The notes under the pieces were generated by a model, which worked only from the letters and a program-made list of their open reading frames with translations, did no database searches and was not told the origin of the DNA. 64,000 nt of DNA, from assembly GCF_000002235.5 (NCBI RefSeq), contig NW_022145609.1, positions 37,126,130-37,190,129 on the forward strand, given 5' to 3'. How positions within the stretch are numbered: position 1 is the first letter of the stretch; each line of letters opens with the position of its first letter. The translations under genes and the position numbers were made by a program. This DNA is from Strongylocentrotus purpuratus. Its lineage: Eukaryota; Echinodermata; Echinoidea; Camarodonta; Strongylocentrotidae. Below, piece by piece: positions 10,317-22,400 of this stretch.

Positions 10317-12510
10317 GATCAAAATGCAGCAAACAGTCGAAGTAGATTTTTACAAGGTATAATTATTTTTACTTTACAAGTACAAACAGTGCTTCCGGGA
10401 ACTCGGGGGGTCGAGGCATACCACGTGAGCAGGTTTCTCATACCTTATAGTGTGCTGCGCAGAGTGGATTCAATAAAACAATCTATGAACCCATTTTGTA
10501 GTCCTGATTTGTAGGAGTTTCTAAGCAAAATCCTTTAGTTTAGCCCTATAGTGGCTACAGTAGAAATGCCTTCATTCACTTACATAATATTTGGAAGAGG
10601 TCGATTAAAGTACCTCTACCATTAATATAGCAATCAAACAAATCAATAATAAAATTTGAATATTGTACAAAATCATTCAAAAAGTGTATACAAATGTTAC
10701 ATAAATCACTGTTACAGCTTGTATCTCTAATCATTCATCAAAATATTCAAAGATTTACTACATACCTTCCAATCAAATCTAAACTAAGTTACCGCATACA
10801 AAGACTCGTTTACCATTTATATAAATTGCCACAGAGCTTTTTTTCAACTTCAAGTTATAATTTAATAAATACATTTCAGAAATTCATGGTCAAAGGGGTT
10901 AAAATGACATATTCAGAGAGCCTTCATGATACCATATCAAATATCTCACTTGAATTCACCAAGCATTTACTTTCATTTGGTATTTCTCAGGATTGAAAAA
11001 AATAATAGTCATAACCAATGAGTTACATGTACATACAATTACAAAATACCAATGATACATGATCCGTTTGTTAATCTCGCCACAAATCCAATTAGCAGAG
11101 AATCATTTAGAGTCTACCACAAAACACCGCAAATTCATACCTCATGCTAATACATATCACTAGTTGTACACAAACAAGAACCATCAGGAAATTAACCACA
11201 TATACCACCAAATAAACTATTACTTTCCTCACTCTTTACATGTGGGACTACACAAATTTGAGAGGGATTACTTTTCCTCCCCCCCCCCAAAAAAAAATAC
11301 AACTGTCAATTCGCAGAGGGTCTAATCATCAAAAGGTAAATTTATCCTTTGGTTTGTGACTTTCTCTCGGGAGAAGGAGCTTTTATAGTTATATCATAAG
11401 ATCCAACATTTAAATTGATGTCTCTTAATCCATTGCATATTTACAAAACAAAAAACAGGGGAAATGGATAAGAATTCGTATGAATACATTTAATAATGAA
11501 AACAAGCTTTTCCTTTGAACTGAGGAATGGAGAAAATTAAGTTTCAAAATGACTGAGATCTTGTTACTCAATGCAAAGAAAGGTCATCATTAAAAACTTT
11601 TTGGTGTCCTTTTACTTCAAAATTATCTGATAAAATTTGGACTTATAAGACCTTTTAAACAGTATGCAACTTGAGTTTCCAGATGGGGTACATGGCAAGT
11701 TGTAACCCCCCCCCCCCCACCCTCTGAACCCAGTGGCTGGATGCATATTACATAGCAAAACAGGGAACAAGGGATCCTGGGGGCATGCCAGAATTAAAAA
11801 TTGGTTTTGCAACGATAAACAAAATAATTCAGCACTTCATTATAGAAAGTACACGGTAATCCACTCAAATATGAACAATCCCAAGGGTATAAGAATGTAA
11901 GGAAAGTATTCTAGCTCTACAAAAAAGCTTCATTTACCAAAGTAATCTACAAGCTTCCTCTTCAAATTTTCTCAATTTTTTTGCCATTTGGCACAATTTC
12001 CATCATAGGCCCTTGATCATGTACCCTAGCAGAACCTCCGTTTTTACAAATCACATCTAAGTATCACATAGCACAATGAAAGACAACATACTACTCACAA
12101 CTAAGATAAATAAAAATGTATAACAACGTAGTACTACTGGGTTGAAATAAGCAAAAATTGATTACACATTTGTCAATTTGGTATCATGTCATTAAACATA
12201 TGAGGTTAAATAATTCAGATTTACATTGGTCTCTGTGATTGCGCATAAGATGATTAATATCCATATTTTGAGAGTCATATATCAGCGAATTGTTGCCGAC
12301 TTCGTATCAAATATGGTTAAACCAGTCCATGTAGCATGCTTGGTTATTGAATAATTGAATAACTAAATAGATAATTGAATACAATTATATATGATATGAT
12401 GAAGAGCATACATGAGTTGAGTATAGGGGGATATGTGCAGGTAGGTTGGAGTTTAATAACCTTCTGTTGATATCTTCAACTTTAACCTTAACCGTATCTT
12501 ATGCAGTGTC
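10317..12510. other. AT-rich intergenic stretch, no gene
   Basis: No recognisable gene. Homopolymer C runs occur near 11278-11288 and 11707-11719. Short open frames (10694-10996 plus, 11612-11812 minus) show no domain or homology I can name. Confidence 0.5.
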
Positions 12511-12512
12511 TC

Positions 12513-12598
12513 CCGTCTGTTCAAAGCCAGAAGGATGTTAACTCTGTGTTAAAGTAGATAAGATGAGTTAGCACCCTTCTGGCTCCAAACCGACAACA
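12513..12598. mobile_element. Short fold-back repeat (family GAGCCAGAAGGGTGTTAA), copy 1
   Basis: CTGTTCAAAGCCAGAAGGAT at the left is matched inverted by ACCCTTCTGGCTCCAAACCG at the right, a ~85-bp near-palindrome. A second copy lies at 28871-28950. No coding potential. Confidence 0.7.
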
Positions 12599-12666
12599 TC
12601 TAAAGGGGCATATCCAAGGTTTTTGTTATCAAAAGTATCATTTCACTTGACCTTAGCCTTAGGTCC

Positions 12667-12816
12667 TGGGGGGCGTTTCACAAAACTTGTCACAAGTGAC
12701 ATATGACAGTTATTATTATAAGCTACTGAAATCCTTGCTTCTGATTGATTATCAACAGATTTGTCACTGATTTTTGTCATTTGTCATTTGAAAAAGGCTT
12801 TGTGAAATGGGTCCCT
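12667..12816. mobile_element. TTTCACAA fold-back MITE, copy 1
   Basis: A ~150-bp element bounded by GGGCGTTTCACAAAACTTG and inverted GCTTTGTGAAATGGGTCCC. The core CTACTGAAATCCTTGCTTCT is shared with copies at 12940-13086 and 14945-15091. An internal ACAAATGACA/TGTCATTTGTC pair extends the fold-back. Confidence 0.85.
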
Positions 12817-12939
12817 GATCCAAGCTCTTGTATGGTTTCTAAATCAACACTGTACACAACACGATCATCACACACGTAAACCTCTTGGATGTGGTCTGCA
12901 ACGTATAGAACAAAATAATGTGGAATTGCCCATAGACAT

Positions 12940-13086
12940 GGACCCCATTTCACAACACCTGTCATCAGTGACAAATGACAACTTTTGTTATTAGCTAGTG
13001 AAATCCTTGCTTCCGATTGGTTATCAGAAGATTTGTCACTGATTTGTATCATTTGTCATTGAAAAAAGGTTTTGTGAAACATCCCC
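12940..13086. mobile_element. TTTCACAA fold-back MITE, copy 2
   Basis: Same family and orientation as 12667-12816, only about 125 bp away. Starts GGACCCCATTTCACAACACC and ends GGTTTTGTGAAACATCCCC. Confidence 0.85.
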
Positions 13087-14690
13087 TATTCTTAATTAAC
13101 ACGTTCTCATATAACCCCTCAATAACCACAGACCCATCCATCTAACTCATCTCTCACCTTAGCTGATGCAATTGCAATCAATTACACTCCTGGATTAAAT
13201 GATCAATTTCTCTTGCTTATTATGATTAAAATTTCTTTCAACTTCCTAGTTTCACATTTTAAACACTACACCTTTGAATGTTATATTGTAATGCATTTGA
13301 AACATCATCTATAAAGTGTATTATGTATAAGATTCTCTAATTTTAAAAATGGATAAACTATGTTGCCCAACAGATCAGGGAACCTTATTTGGTAAATAAA
13401 GTATAGATACATATACATGTATGTACAATAAGGCCATGTAATGACTTTAAATAGGAATTTGGCAAGAAACTGCTCAATTTAATAGGAGATGATAAGACAC
13501 ACAGAGAAAAAAGGATGAAGATAACGCATGACTACAGGGCAGTGACAAATGCATTAGAAGATGGATTGTACATTTGTTACATTGTCAACTTGCATGCTAT
13601 AGCATAGCAAGTGTGCAAATATAAGTTGGGTGAATACGTCTTAGACACCACACTGACATAACATGAACAAGAAGTTACATTGATTAAAGATGAACTTTCT
13701 TGTGCGGTAATCATCGCGGTTTCTCTGTCTACATGTCAATATGAAGTCCTCCTGCTTTAAACACTATCGACACAACCGAGTCAACAAACTTACAAATTTA
13801 GGATAATTATTTTTACCATATCTAGCGATCTTCGCTTGTTCAGGACTCTCTGAAAGCATGTGCCAATAAGCTTGATAGTCATTTTAAGAAGAACAACTGC
13901 CTCCTATATCATATCTTTTTCCAAAATTAGCTGACTGGACAACTCTGCCAACTCATTGTCATCAACGAAGATCCAATTCCCTACTGTGAACATCAACATC
14001 AGCACTAGAATCTACCCTGTAGTAAAGACAAGTATTATTACTGATCAATAAGACTACTAGTTTCCAACAATAAACCCGACATTAGACAAAACAAACAAAA
14101 TGTTACTCCAAAGCTTCACTGACGACATAGAGTAAAAAGTCATTAAGATTTAAAACAAAGTCTAGACCAAAAATGAGTCTACATTCATGAGCTAGAAGTA
14201 CATTTAATCTTTTTCTACCTCCATAAACTATTATTCACAGATAAATTTCTATAATAGATTTATATAGATTTACAGAAAAACTCCAACAAGTTACCACAAC
14301 GTCCCTGAAGACACTTTATATTTGATTGATACTTGATTCACCTTTACTGTATAGTACAGTACTGACCTTGTACTTAGCCTTGAACTTAGGCTTGAAGATA
14401 ACGTAACGCACAGTGAAAACCATGAGGTCACATATTACAAAGTCCTGAATCCAGAAGAAGGAGCTGTACGATATATTACGAGAAACAGCTGAAAGCTTTG
14501 GACCAAACTTCAATGCCACAAGTTTGTGTAGTCCCATAGATGCATTCCTGTGTGCAGTGCACAGGGCTTTCAGGAGGAGTGAGTAAGTTTCTGGTCATTT
14601 TGACCAATCCAAAACCTCACAATCTACACATATCTCTATGTGCTATATAATGTACCTTTCCCAATTGCTTCTTTCACATAGGAATTGCTT
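13087..14690. other. Intergenic stretch, no gene
   Basis: AT-rich sequence with scattered short open frames and no recognised domain, RNA gene or repeat family. Confidence 0.45.
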
Positions 14691-14693
14691 GAC

Positions 14694-14855
14694 CAGGGCC
14701 CTGTATTACAAAGTGTTGATATCAATCAAAACTTCTTTGCAATTGATATCAATCTCAACTATGTACATAAGAGATAGGAGACTGCAAACTTGCGATTGAT
14801 CGTAGGAATGCAATTGATTTGGATCAATTGCAACTCTTTGTAAGACGGGGCCCTG
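14694..14855. mobile_element. CAGGGCCC fold-back MITE
   Basis: The left terminus CAGGGCCCTGTATTACAAAG and the inverted right terminus CAGGGCCCCGTCTTACAAAG differ at two of 20 positions. The interior contains TTGATATCAATC and ATTGATTTGGATCAATTG, which also fold back. About 160 bp, noncoding. Confidence 0.85.
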
Positions 14856-14944
14856 AACTCAACTTTCATCTTTTAATCACTGAGACCCCAAGGTCTTTCC
14901 TCCCTGTACTGCTGATTGGGATGTGCAGGTGTACCGCTACACCA

Positions 14945-15091
14945 CGGAGTGTTTCACAAAACTTGTCATCAGTGACAAATGACAGTTTTGGTTATAAGCT
15001 ACTGAAATCCTTGCTTCTGATTGGTTATCAGCAGATTTGTCACTGAGTTTTGTCATTTGTCCTTGAAAAAAAGGCTTTGTGAAACAGGTCC
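14945..15091. mobile_element. TTTCACAA fold-back MITE, copy 3
   Basis: Starts GAGTGTTTCACAAAACTTGT and ends GGCTTTGTGAAACAGGTCCC, with the family core GAAATCCTTGCTTCTGATTG inside. Confidence 0.85.
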
Positions 15092-15159
15092 CAGGTTTCC
15101 CCTATTCTAGTGAGTGAGTTCTTCACTTCTTCATGTATTTAGGGTGGTGACACTTCTCC

Positions 15160-15400
15160 CGCACGTTGCCTCCATTTAAAGTCCTATCCGAGGGACAGAG
15201 CCTGTTCCCACTGCAACCTAGCCTGTGTCTATGAACAAATGTTGGGGCAGCTTCACACACCCCAAAGGTTTTCAATCCTCTACCTTTGCTCGATGTGAAC
15301 CAATGATCTTTGGTTTGACGGGTAGATGGTTTAGCAACTGAGCAAACCCGCCTCCGAAGACCTTTGCGAGAGCTGAAAGGGTACAATGTCTTGTCATGCA
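15160..15400 (-). mobile_element. tRNA-derived SINE, minus strand
   Basis: On the minus strand, TTTGCTCAGTTGCTAAACCA resembles a degenerate A box and GGTTCACATCGAGC a B box. A body with GCTCTGTCCCTCGGATAGGA follows, related to the GGTCCCTCGGAGAGGACC block of the SINEs at 9076 and 63320. It lies just past the proposed UGCG transcript end. Confidence 0.65.
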
Positions 15401-15439
15401 AGAAAGCCGTGGGAATCATCTTTGTAATTTTGTTGCTGC

Positions 15440-16279
15440 TGAAGTGAAAATATTCCTTTTATTAAGAGACATGTGAGTACTGATAAAGCTGACAAATAAC
15501 TGAGAGCTTCAAATTTATTTTTTCTTCTTCCTTAAGGAAGATTATCATTGAAGTAATTTGATATGAAAATGGTTGGATGATCTTAATTGTCTTTCCAAGT
15601 TAGAATCATGAACAGAAATTTTTGGTAGTTTTTCAGTCTCATCAGCGCCTTTGATTAGGCAACTAGATATTGGCGCTTTATAAATTCCTGGATTGGATTG
15701 GATCTTGATACCAACAGACAAATGGATCACTTTTGTAGCTGAAGCCTTTCAAAGCTGAGCTTACCTTTATCCTTTGTCATTAAGTTGGCATTGAATGCTA
15801 TGAAGTAACACCATTCTAGCCTCAAACTGATGATATAGAAATGAGCAAATCATTCTTAACATTATATTACTAAAATCAGATGGGCACGATGGGAATGATA
15901 CTTCAAAAATCTCAAACTTGAGTTAATGCCTTTCTGTATGTCACTGTAAGACAAAATATATTGTGATATATACACTGATTGGAAGAAAAAAAATGAAATT
16001 GATTTAACGTCCTTCTGTTTCTCATTGTATGACAATACTGATGTCTCATGCCAAACACAGAATTGGCGTATTTGTAGAGTTTAACACAACCATTTTTAAA
16101 CTATTACAGCCCTCATTGCACAATGTTTCTTTGGAAACGGTACCGGGTGAAGAAGTTTTGGAACCTCTGCGGACAACGCTTTCAGTCGATGAGCACCTTC
16201 TTTTCTCTGTTCATTCAAAGTCTTACAACGGATCGTAGGTTCGGTGTCAGCATTTCTACAACGATTCGTAGGTTCGGTG
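15440..16279 (-). other. UGCG: Probable UGCG 3' UTR with two candidate poly(A) signals
   Basis: Downstream of the UGCG stop, minus-strand AATAAA hexamers lie at 15514-15519 and 15458-15463. Past them the sequence turns into dispersed repeats (a SINE at 15160-15400 and fold-back elements beyond), so the transcript probably ends near 15440. A SINE-like tail fragment lies at about 15650-15710 inside this stretch. The transcript end is inferred, not seen. Confidence 0.4.
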
Positions 16280-16284
16280 TCAGC
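16221..16284 (-). repeat. 32-bp tandem duplication over the UGCG stop codon
   Basis: AATGCTGACACCGAACCTAC is repeated twice in tandem on the minus strand. The first copy supplies the last codon (Cys397) and the TGA stop. The second lies immediately downstream in the 3' UTR. Confidence 0.9.
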
Positions 16285-16441
16285 ATTCTTCCAAGTACCC
16301 GCCCCACCGGAGACGATACGTCCCCGTCCGCCATGTGACCGTCTGGCTTAGAGCGCCCTCTAGGAAGTAGAAGATAAACATGATCTCCCGGTAGAACCAG
16401 GCCAATGCATAGTCCACTTTGGTGAAGTTCAGGGGACCTCG
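16280..16441 (-). CDS. UGCG: UGCG exon 9 (C-terminus)
   Basis: Encodes residues 345-397 and the TGA stop. It reads [20 protein letters not shown]...[20 protein letters not shown], clearly matching the human C-terminus around KLDYAVAWFIRE and ISWRTGRYRLRCGGTAEE. It stops a few residues shorter than human, just inside a ~32-bp tandem duplication. The acceptor is CTACGCAG. Confidence 0.95.
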   Translation of the reverse strand, partial: RGPLNFTKVDYALAWFYREIMFIFYFLEGALSQTVTWRTGTYRLRWGGYLEEC

Positions 16442-19400
16442 CTGCGTAGGTGATAAAGAGGAAAGAAAGAAATAGAAGCATGAGAATATAAAATCCACTG
16501 AAAGGTAATGTAAAGTTTTGGGAAATTTTGAAAATTGGATGGATAGTAATTCTTTTTAATTTTGACATATTTGGATGCCCCTGTGGATGTATTATAAGCA
16601 CTAACAAATTAAGCCCCTAAAACATTTCTGCTTTTGAGAAATTGAATGATCAAAAACTTACCGGTGCTCCCGGTAAATTTCAAATATTTCAAATAGCGTC
16701 TTGGGCCATTCCATGGTAGCTGCGACCATGAAAATCTCCAAATATGCAATTCTGATAATAATTTTCAAACAGGATTAACAAATTGGTTGATTGTAGTCAA
16801 GAAACATTGTTTTTAAAGCTTAAGTAATATCAGTCTTGAGAGGGAGCTATACAACATAAAGAGTTTATTATTCACAATTTCATCACTTTGGACTCAATTT
16901 CAACCACGACAACAATATTGAATATTGTAAAATCGCATATGTTTCCAATATGTTCATTTGAACCAAATTCATGACCCCATACATAATGTAGAAAGAATGA
17001 GAAGAATTTTTATCTTCAGCAGAAATATTTTTATCCCTCTTAAGACAGGACTTTTGAAGTACTAAATCGATCACACGTTCTTCAAATTTTCAACATTTTC
17101 GTTTTATTGCTACTCTGTTAGAATAAAATGTAACGTTTTTAAAACCGATATGAATATGGGCAATCACTTGGTCGACAAAAAAGGCCAGTTAAGATCGAAA
17201 CACAATGATTTTTAACTTTTTAACTTTGTTGCCAATTAAAGTTTATTTCTCCTTCATAGCATCATTCATGGGATCAACAAAAATGAAAGCAATTTTTTGC
17301 CCTCTCTACTCATGCATCCCATATATTATTAGGGCTATGAATCAAGACTATTGAGCTAAACCATAAGATGTGGAATGACAGTCTTGAAAGGATTAAAGCC
17401 CCACTGCACTAGTTTGGCCAGGAGGGATTAGACCATCCTGCATGGCCACTGGCAGGTGGTTATCTCATCAAATCAGCTCTCGATGAGAAAAAGAGAAAAA
17501 GGGGATCATGGGGGACCAATGGTCACCGAATAGGCATTGTTTGCTATATAGAGGGCGCCGTTAGCTATAAGTAGAGCAGTGGGGCTTTAAAGGGTGAGGG
17601 CAAGAGATGCACTTACCTGGAGAACTTTGAGTTGAAAGTAGTCCAGGATGAACCAGAGAAGGGTGTGGCAGATGAAGATGATGCAAGGATCCCAGCTGAA
17701 CAGGTGGTAGACCGCCCATGAGACAGCCACGCCCAACACCAGGCACTCCATTATGGGTTCCCCTATGAGCGTGACAGGTACTGTGCTTATTCTAACCATG
17801 GTCCACCTAGGTACAATAAACAAAATGTAAGCAGGTTTAAATAAGCCATCTATTCAGGAAAAGGAGGTTTAGTTCTTTCTTCCTTTAATAGGCCTATTCA
17901 TCCCTCACCAGTGTATAGGCCATGGACGAGAGATCTCCATGGTCGTCTGTCCTGTGCTTTCATTTCGAGCTAAATCCAGGTCTAACCCACTCCAGCAAAG
18001 CATAGAGAGTCAATGCTAATGCGTATTGACCTCTAGCACTGCACTACATGTTAATAGGCAGCATTTGCTCACATGAATAGTCAATACACACATAATACAC
18101 AAATGCACACAATCATGCCAATGCGGCTGTAAGCAAAGTTTAACAGTAGATTTACAATTTTCATTTTTAAATTATTCTTTCTAAAACATCGGTAAGTTGA
18201 AAAAATTGTATTTTACTGCTATTTAGGTGTCATCAATAGTCACTAAAGTACCAATTTTTTGTGAAATCAGTTTTTGTACAGTGGTGTTTGAAATGTTGAG
18301 TATCAATAGCACAGCTTTTAATACACAGCCAGGATTACAATGCAGCTATGTATGGGTCTAATCCATCTTTTTATCTCAGCCTGGAGATCTCGTCGCCAGG
18401 TTTTTAGTGGCCGGCCTCTCTGTCTTTCCCTGGGGATTCCATATTAGGGCCTGTCTAGTGATAATTGAAGTCGTTTCTGTTTTCTATAGAGGTTGACATA
18501 TGACTGAGTTTTTTCTTATTCCAATTGGCATTAATCTTTTTTTTTTCTGTTTTATTGCTTCACCATTTCAATGAAAAATAGAAGTAAATGAAATTAAACT
18601 TTTTGAACATGAATAGAAATCATACCAAAGTTTACAAACAAACAATGACACAGTTTATAAGAAAAGGAAACTTTACAGGTTTTACCTTTGTGTTCCAATA
18701 TTGATGGTTTGTTTTAGTACCCACTGGCATCTTACCCGAAAAAGGTCATTCTTACCTAGTTAAATATCCAAGCAATACATTCACATCTTTTATTGAATGA
18801 ATGAATAATTAAATAAAAATTCAATTAATTAAATAATACATAAATTACATTTACAAATTCAGAATACAGGTTTAGAAGGTAGAGGTCATATACTTTTAGT
18901 AATTTGTTTTTAAGAAATACATGTAAAGGATCTGTATGTGAGCCGAAATGAATGTTTTCTATTATTTTCATAGTTCGTTTTTGCAGTAGTGATATTCTGT
19001 TTGATTGTGTTGTTTGTGAGTTACTCCAAGATAGGATCCCGTAGTTAAGAGAAGGAATAATAAGAGTCGAATAAAGGGTTAAAATCACTTTGTGTGGAAA
19101 ATGTGTTTTTGGCTTATGAATTACACCAATGTTACTTGAGGAACATAACATGTATATCCATACCTGACCATTCTTTTCCTAAATGATGCTAATGACGCAC
19201 TGCCTGAATTCTGCATTGCAGGAAATAAACTCAGCCTCTGCTTAAATCCACTGCAGAAGAAAAAGAAAATATCAAAGAATGAAAGTCAAATGAATAAATG
19301 ATTTATATGCACATACTCATCAAAGATAGAGGGAGATGTATCGATAGACTGAGAGAGTGAGTGAGAGAGTTCTAACCGACTAACTGTAAGTTTTCATGGA

Positions 19401-22400
19401 TTATCATGAATTTTCCTCCTGTAAAAAAAATTGAGCATATTCCTTTTTATTTTGCTACATTTTAACATGATTTCACATATAATGATAGAAAATTCTTAGA
19501 GAAAATGTTCAAAAGAAAGAAATTCATTGCTAATCTGACAAAAACAGAAAAAGACTGTCATTGGCAAATTCATCTTCTTGAGGTATGCAGGACATCTTAT
19601 CACACTTTCCAATAGATCTTACAGTAACTACTATCACCACAGATTTATCAATCATATTTTCCTAGGACCCTTATCTATGAGGAAATAGGAAGACAAGAGT
19701 GACGAGACAGGCAGCGTGATGTATACCCCTATTTTGCACTTGTCTGGTTTTTGACAGGAAAAGATTGCCTTATAAATCAAGCTTTTTTTTCTCCAATCAG
19801 CAAATGCATTGTTTTGCACCTGATCCAAAGTACGATGCTGTGAAACATGTTCTGAGCCTGAGGGCATTTGCTCTTATGTCAATTTCCTATAGTTACCAAA
19901 TTTCCAAATCCAACCATGGATAAAACCCTCTACAAAACCCTATACACATGGGCCCCTAAACTTAAGTACGGACACCTAGATTATTATCAATTTTTTTTTA
20001 AACATAGGGTTCATATATACAGACTGTAAAAAGTTCAACCCGGACCCCCTTCCAAAAAAGTAAGTGTGGAGCATTGCTTTACCTAAATATAATCCTAAAG
20101 ATAACCCTGAACCTAGCTTAAGACCCATCTTTGATGGAGATAGGTCTGAAGCAATTGTCGCAGAAGCAAATCGTTCGTTCATACGAAGAACATCAAGGAG
20201 TTCATCATCTAAATAAGCATTCCTTATTAAGCCAACTGACTGATTAGCCAACAGAAGCAAATGTGGGGTCATCACAAACTACAGAAAGTGAAAAGACAAG
20301 AGATGCATACTAGCCTTCAGTCTGATTTGACATTGTTTAATTAAAATACCCCAAAATCTCTTAATAATAATAATACTAATAATATTCCGCTTTCATATAG
20401 CGCCCAATACATCAATACAACAATGTGCTGAAGCGCTTTACAGATATATTATTAATCATAATGATGCGATTGAAATAGATGTCCTAAATTAATACAGTCT
20501 TTAAAAAAATGAAATTTGTATCCACATACCTTTTTAATACAGCTATACCCATGTAATAGTCCTCAGAAATGTACTTGGCGAATTCTACTAAGCCGCCCGC
20601 TTCTTCTAAGATTGATTTTCTAACAATGTTGAGCATTCCTGAGACACAGTTTACTCCAAAAACACATGCCGTTATGTACATCCGGGCATGTGCTCCACCA
20701 AAATAAACCTTTGGGAAAGAAATGTTTATAAAAGGGTATTAATAAATTGTACTGTTACATAAACTATACCGATTTGGTATACAAGGTTAAGGTTTCCTTC
20801 GTACAGTGGTTTTAAAGTTATTTTCATAATCAACTCCAATTTAGGCCAATGAGGGATACATAATGATAATATTCTGCAAATCAAATGTGGTGTTCCACAA
20901 GAATCAGTCTTAGGCCCAGGTCTTCTTGATTTACATGAATACTATGCCATTAGCCACTTTTTTTTCATTGACATGATTAATGTGCCTCATGGTTTTTTTT
21001 AACTTCAGGCTCATTACCGACAATTCAAATCTATTCCAAACATTTGTTATCAGGTCAAGTACATGTTAATCACCTTAATATCTAACATTGACGAGAAACC
21101 AGCTCTGTCATGGGCCAAAGGATATTATATGAGGTCAAGTACATGTAAATTACCTTATCTAACGTTGACGAGAAACCAGCTCTGTCACGGACGAAAGGCA
21201 GGCCATGGACCATGCCCACAGTTGGTGACATCCTTGATACCATTTCAGTTAAAGTATCTGGTGACACTGAAAAATAAAAATATTGACATTTTATTGTTTC
21301 TAAATGATTGCATTCACATAGGATTGTCTCTTTGGCTATTCATACTGAGGGCTCTGCAAGTATCAGGGGAAGAAAAAAAACATATTATGTCATACATGTA
21401 TAACACATAACATTTTAGATGGTTACCATTTCGTGTTTGTTTTTTGTTTTTTTCTTCTTTTTACTTTTTTTCAGTTATGAGTTATGAGTTTTTGATCGAT
21501 CGGGTGGGTGGTACATGTACGACATTACTTATTATAGGCTCTGTATAAGCTTGGCTTGTTAGAACTCTTGTGAGTAATGTGCCGCGGGATTCCATATCCT
21601 TAAAATGCTGGCGAACAGAGCAACAAGACCAAGCTCTGTAATTATTAGGTTCTCTGTCCAGTAGTGCCGTGTTTGTGCCATCTAACTGGATCGACCAAAT
21701 CAATTGATTCATAATATATGTATATGCAATATTTTTTCCCGTAACATGAGAGTAATTTTAATAGTTTCATACTATTAATTAAATGTATTGTTAACTGTAA
21801 CTGTATAATTGTTTTAAATGGGGGCACGCTACAAGAGTCCTATCTCGCACCCCGGGGCAACGTGTCTGACACGGCCTGTTGTAGCAACTACTCCGAAGAT
21901 CAAGATTACAGTAATCTTGATCTAAGGAGACACGAACGAACGAACACATAAATATTGAAAGTGAAAGAAATTAGATTGAATACAATATAAAAGAGACATT
22001 TGAGAACTGGTTTAAGTGAGACAAGTTGTGGGATTTCTCATTCTATGTCTTTCTGTAAGAAAGAACAGTAGATATGTCGCCTGGAAAGAATTACCCTTGG
22101 AATGCTTTTGTATATATATCAAATTAAGTACCACTAGAAATAGTTTCATAAGTTTGTGTAGTCCCATTGGCCATACATCTATATCTCTGATGACTTTTAG
22201 CATGATTCAGTCAACTAATTATCATTTTGATAATTTCCAAATCCTAAAGTTGAATACAGAACCATTCCTACAAACAATCAGGATAACTTCTATACAGTTT
22301 CTTTCACATGAGAACTGCATGACCTATACATGTACTCAATATCACCTTTAAACATATCAAATATTAACTTTGTTGCGTAATCTAGAAGATAAGACTGGAT

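Noticed and set aside
19976..20275. 99-codon minus-strand ORF between UGCG exons 6 and 7
   Set aside because: Does not match the UGCG protein; exons 6 and 7 join directly in phase without it.
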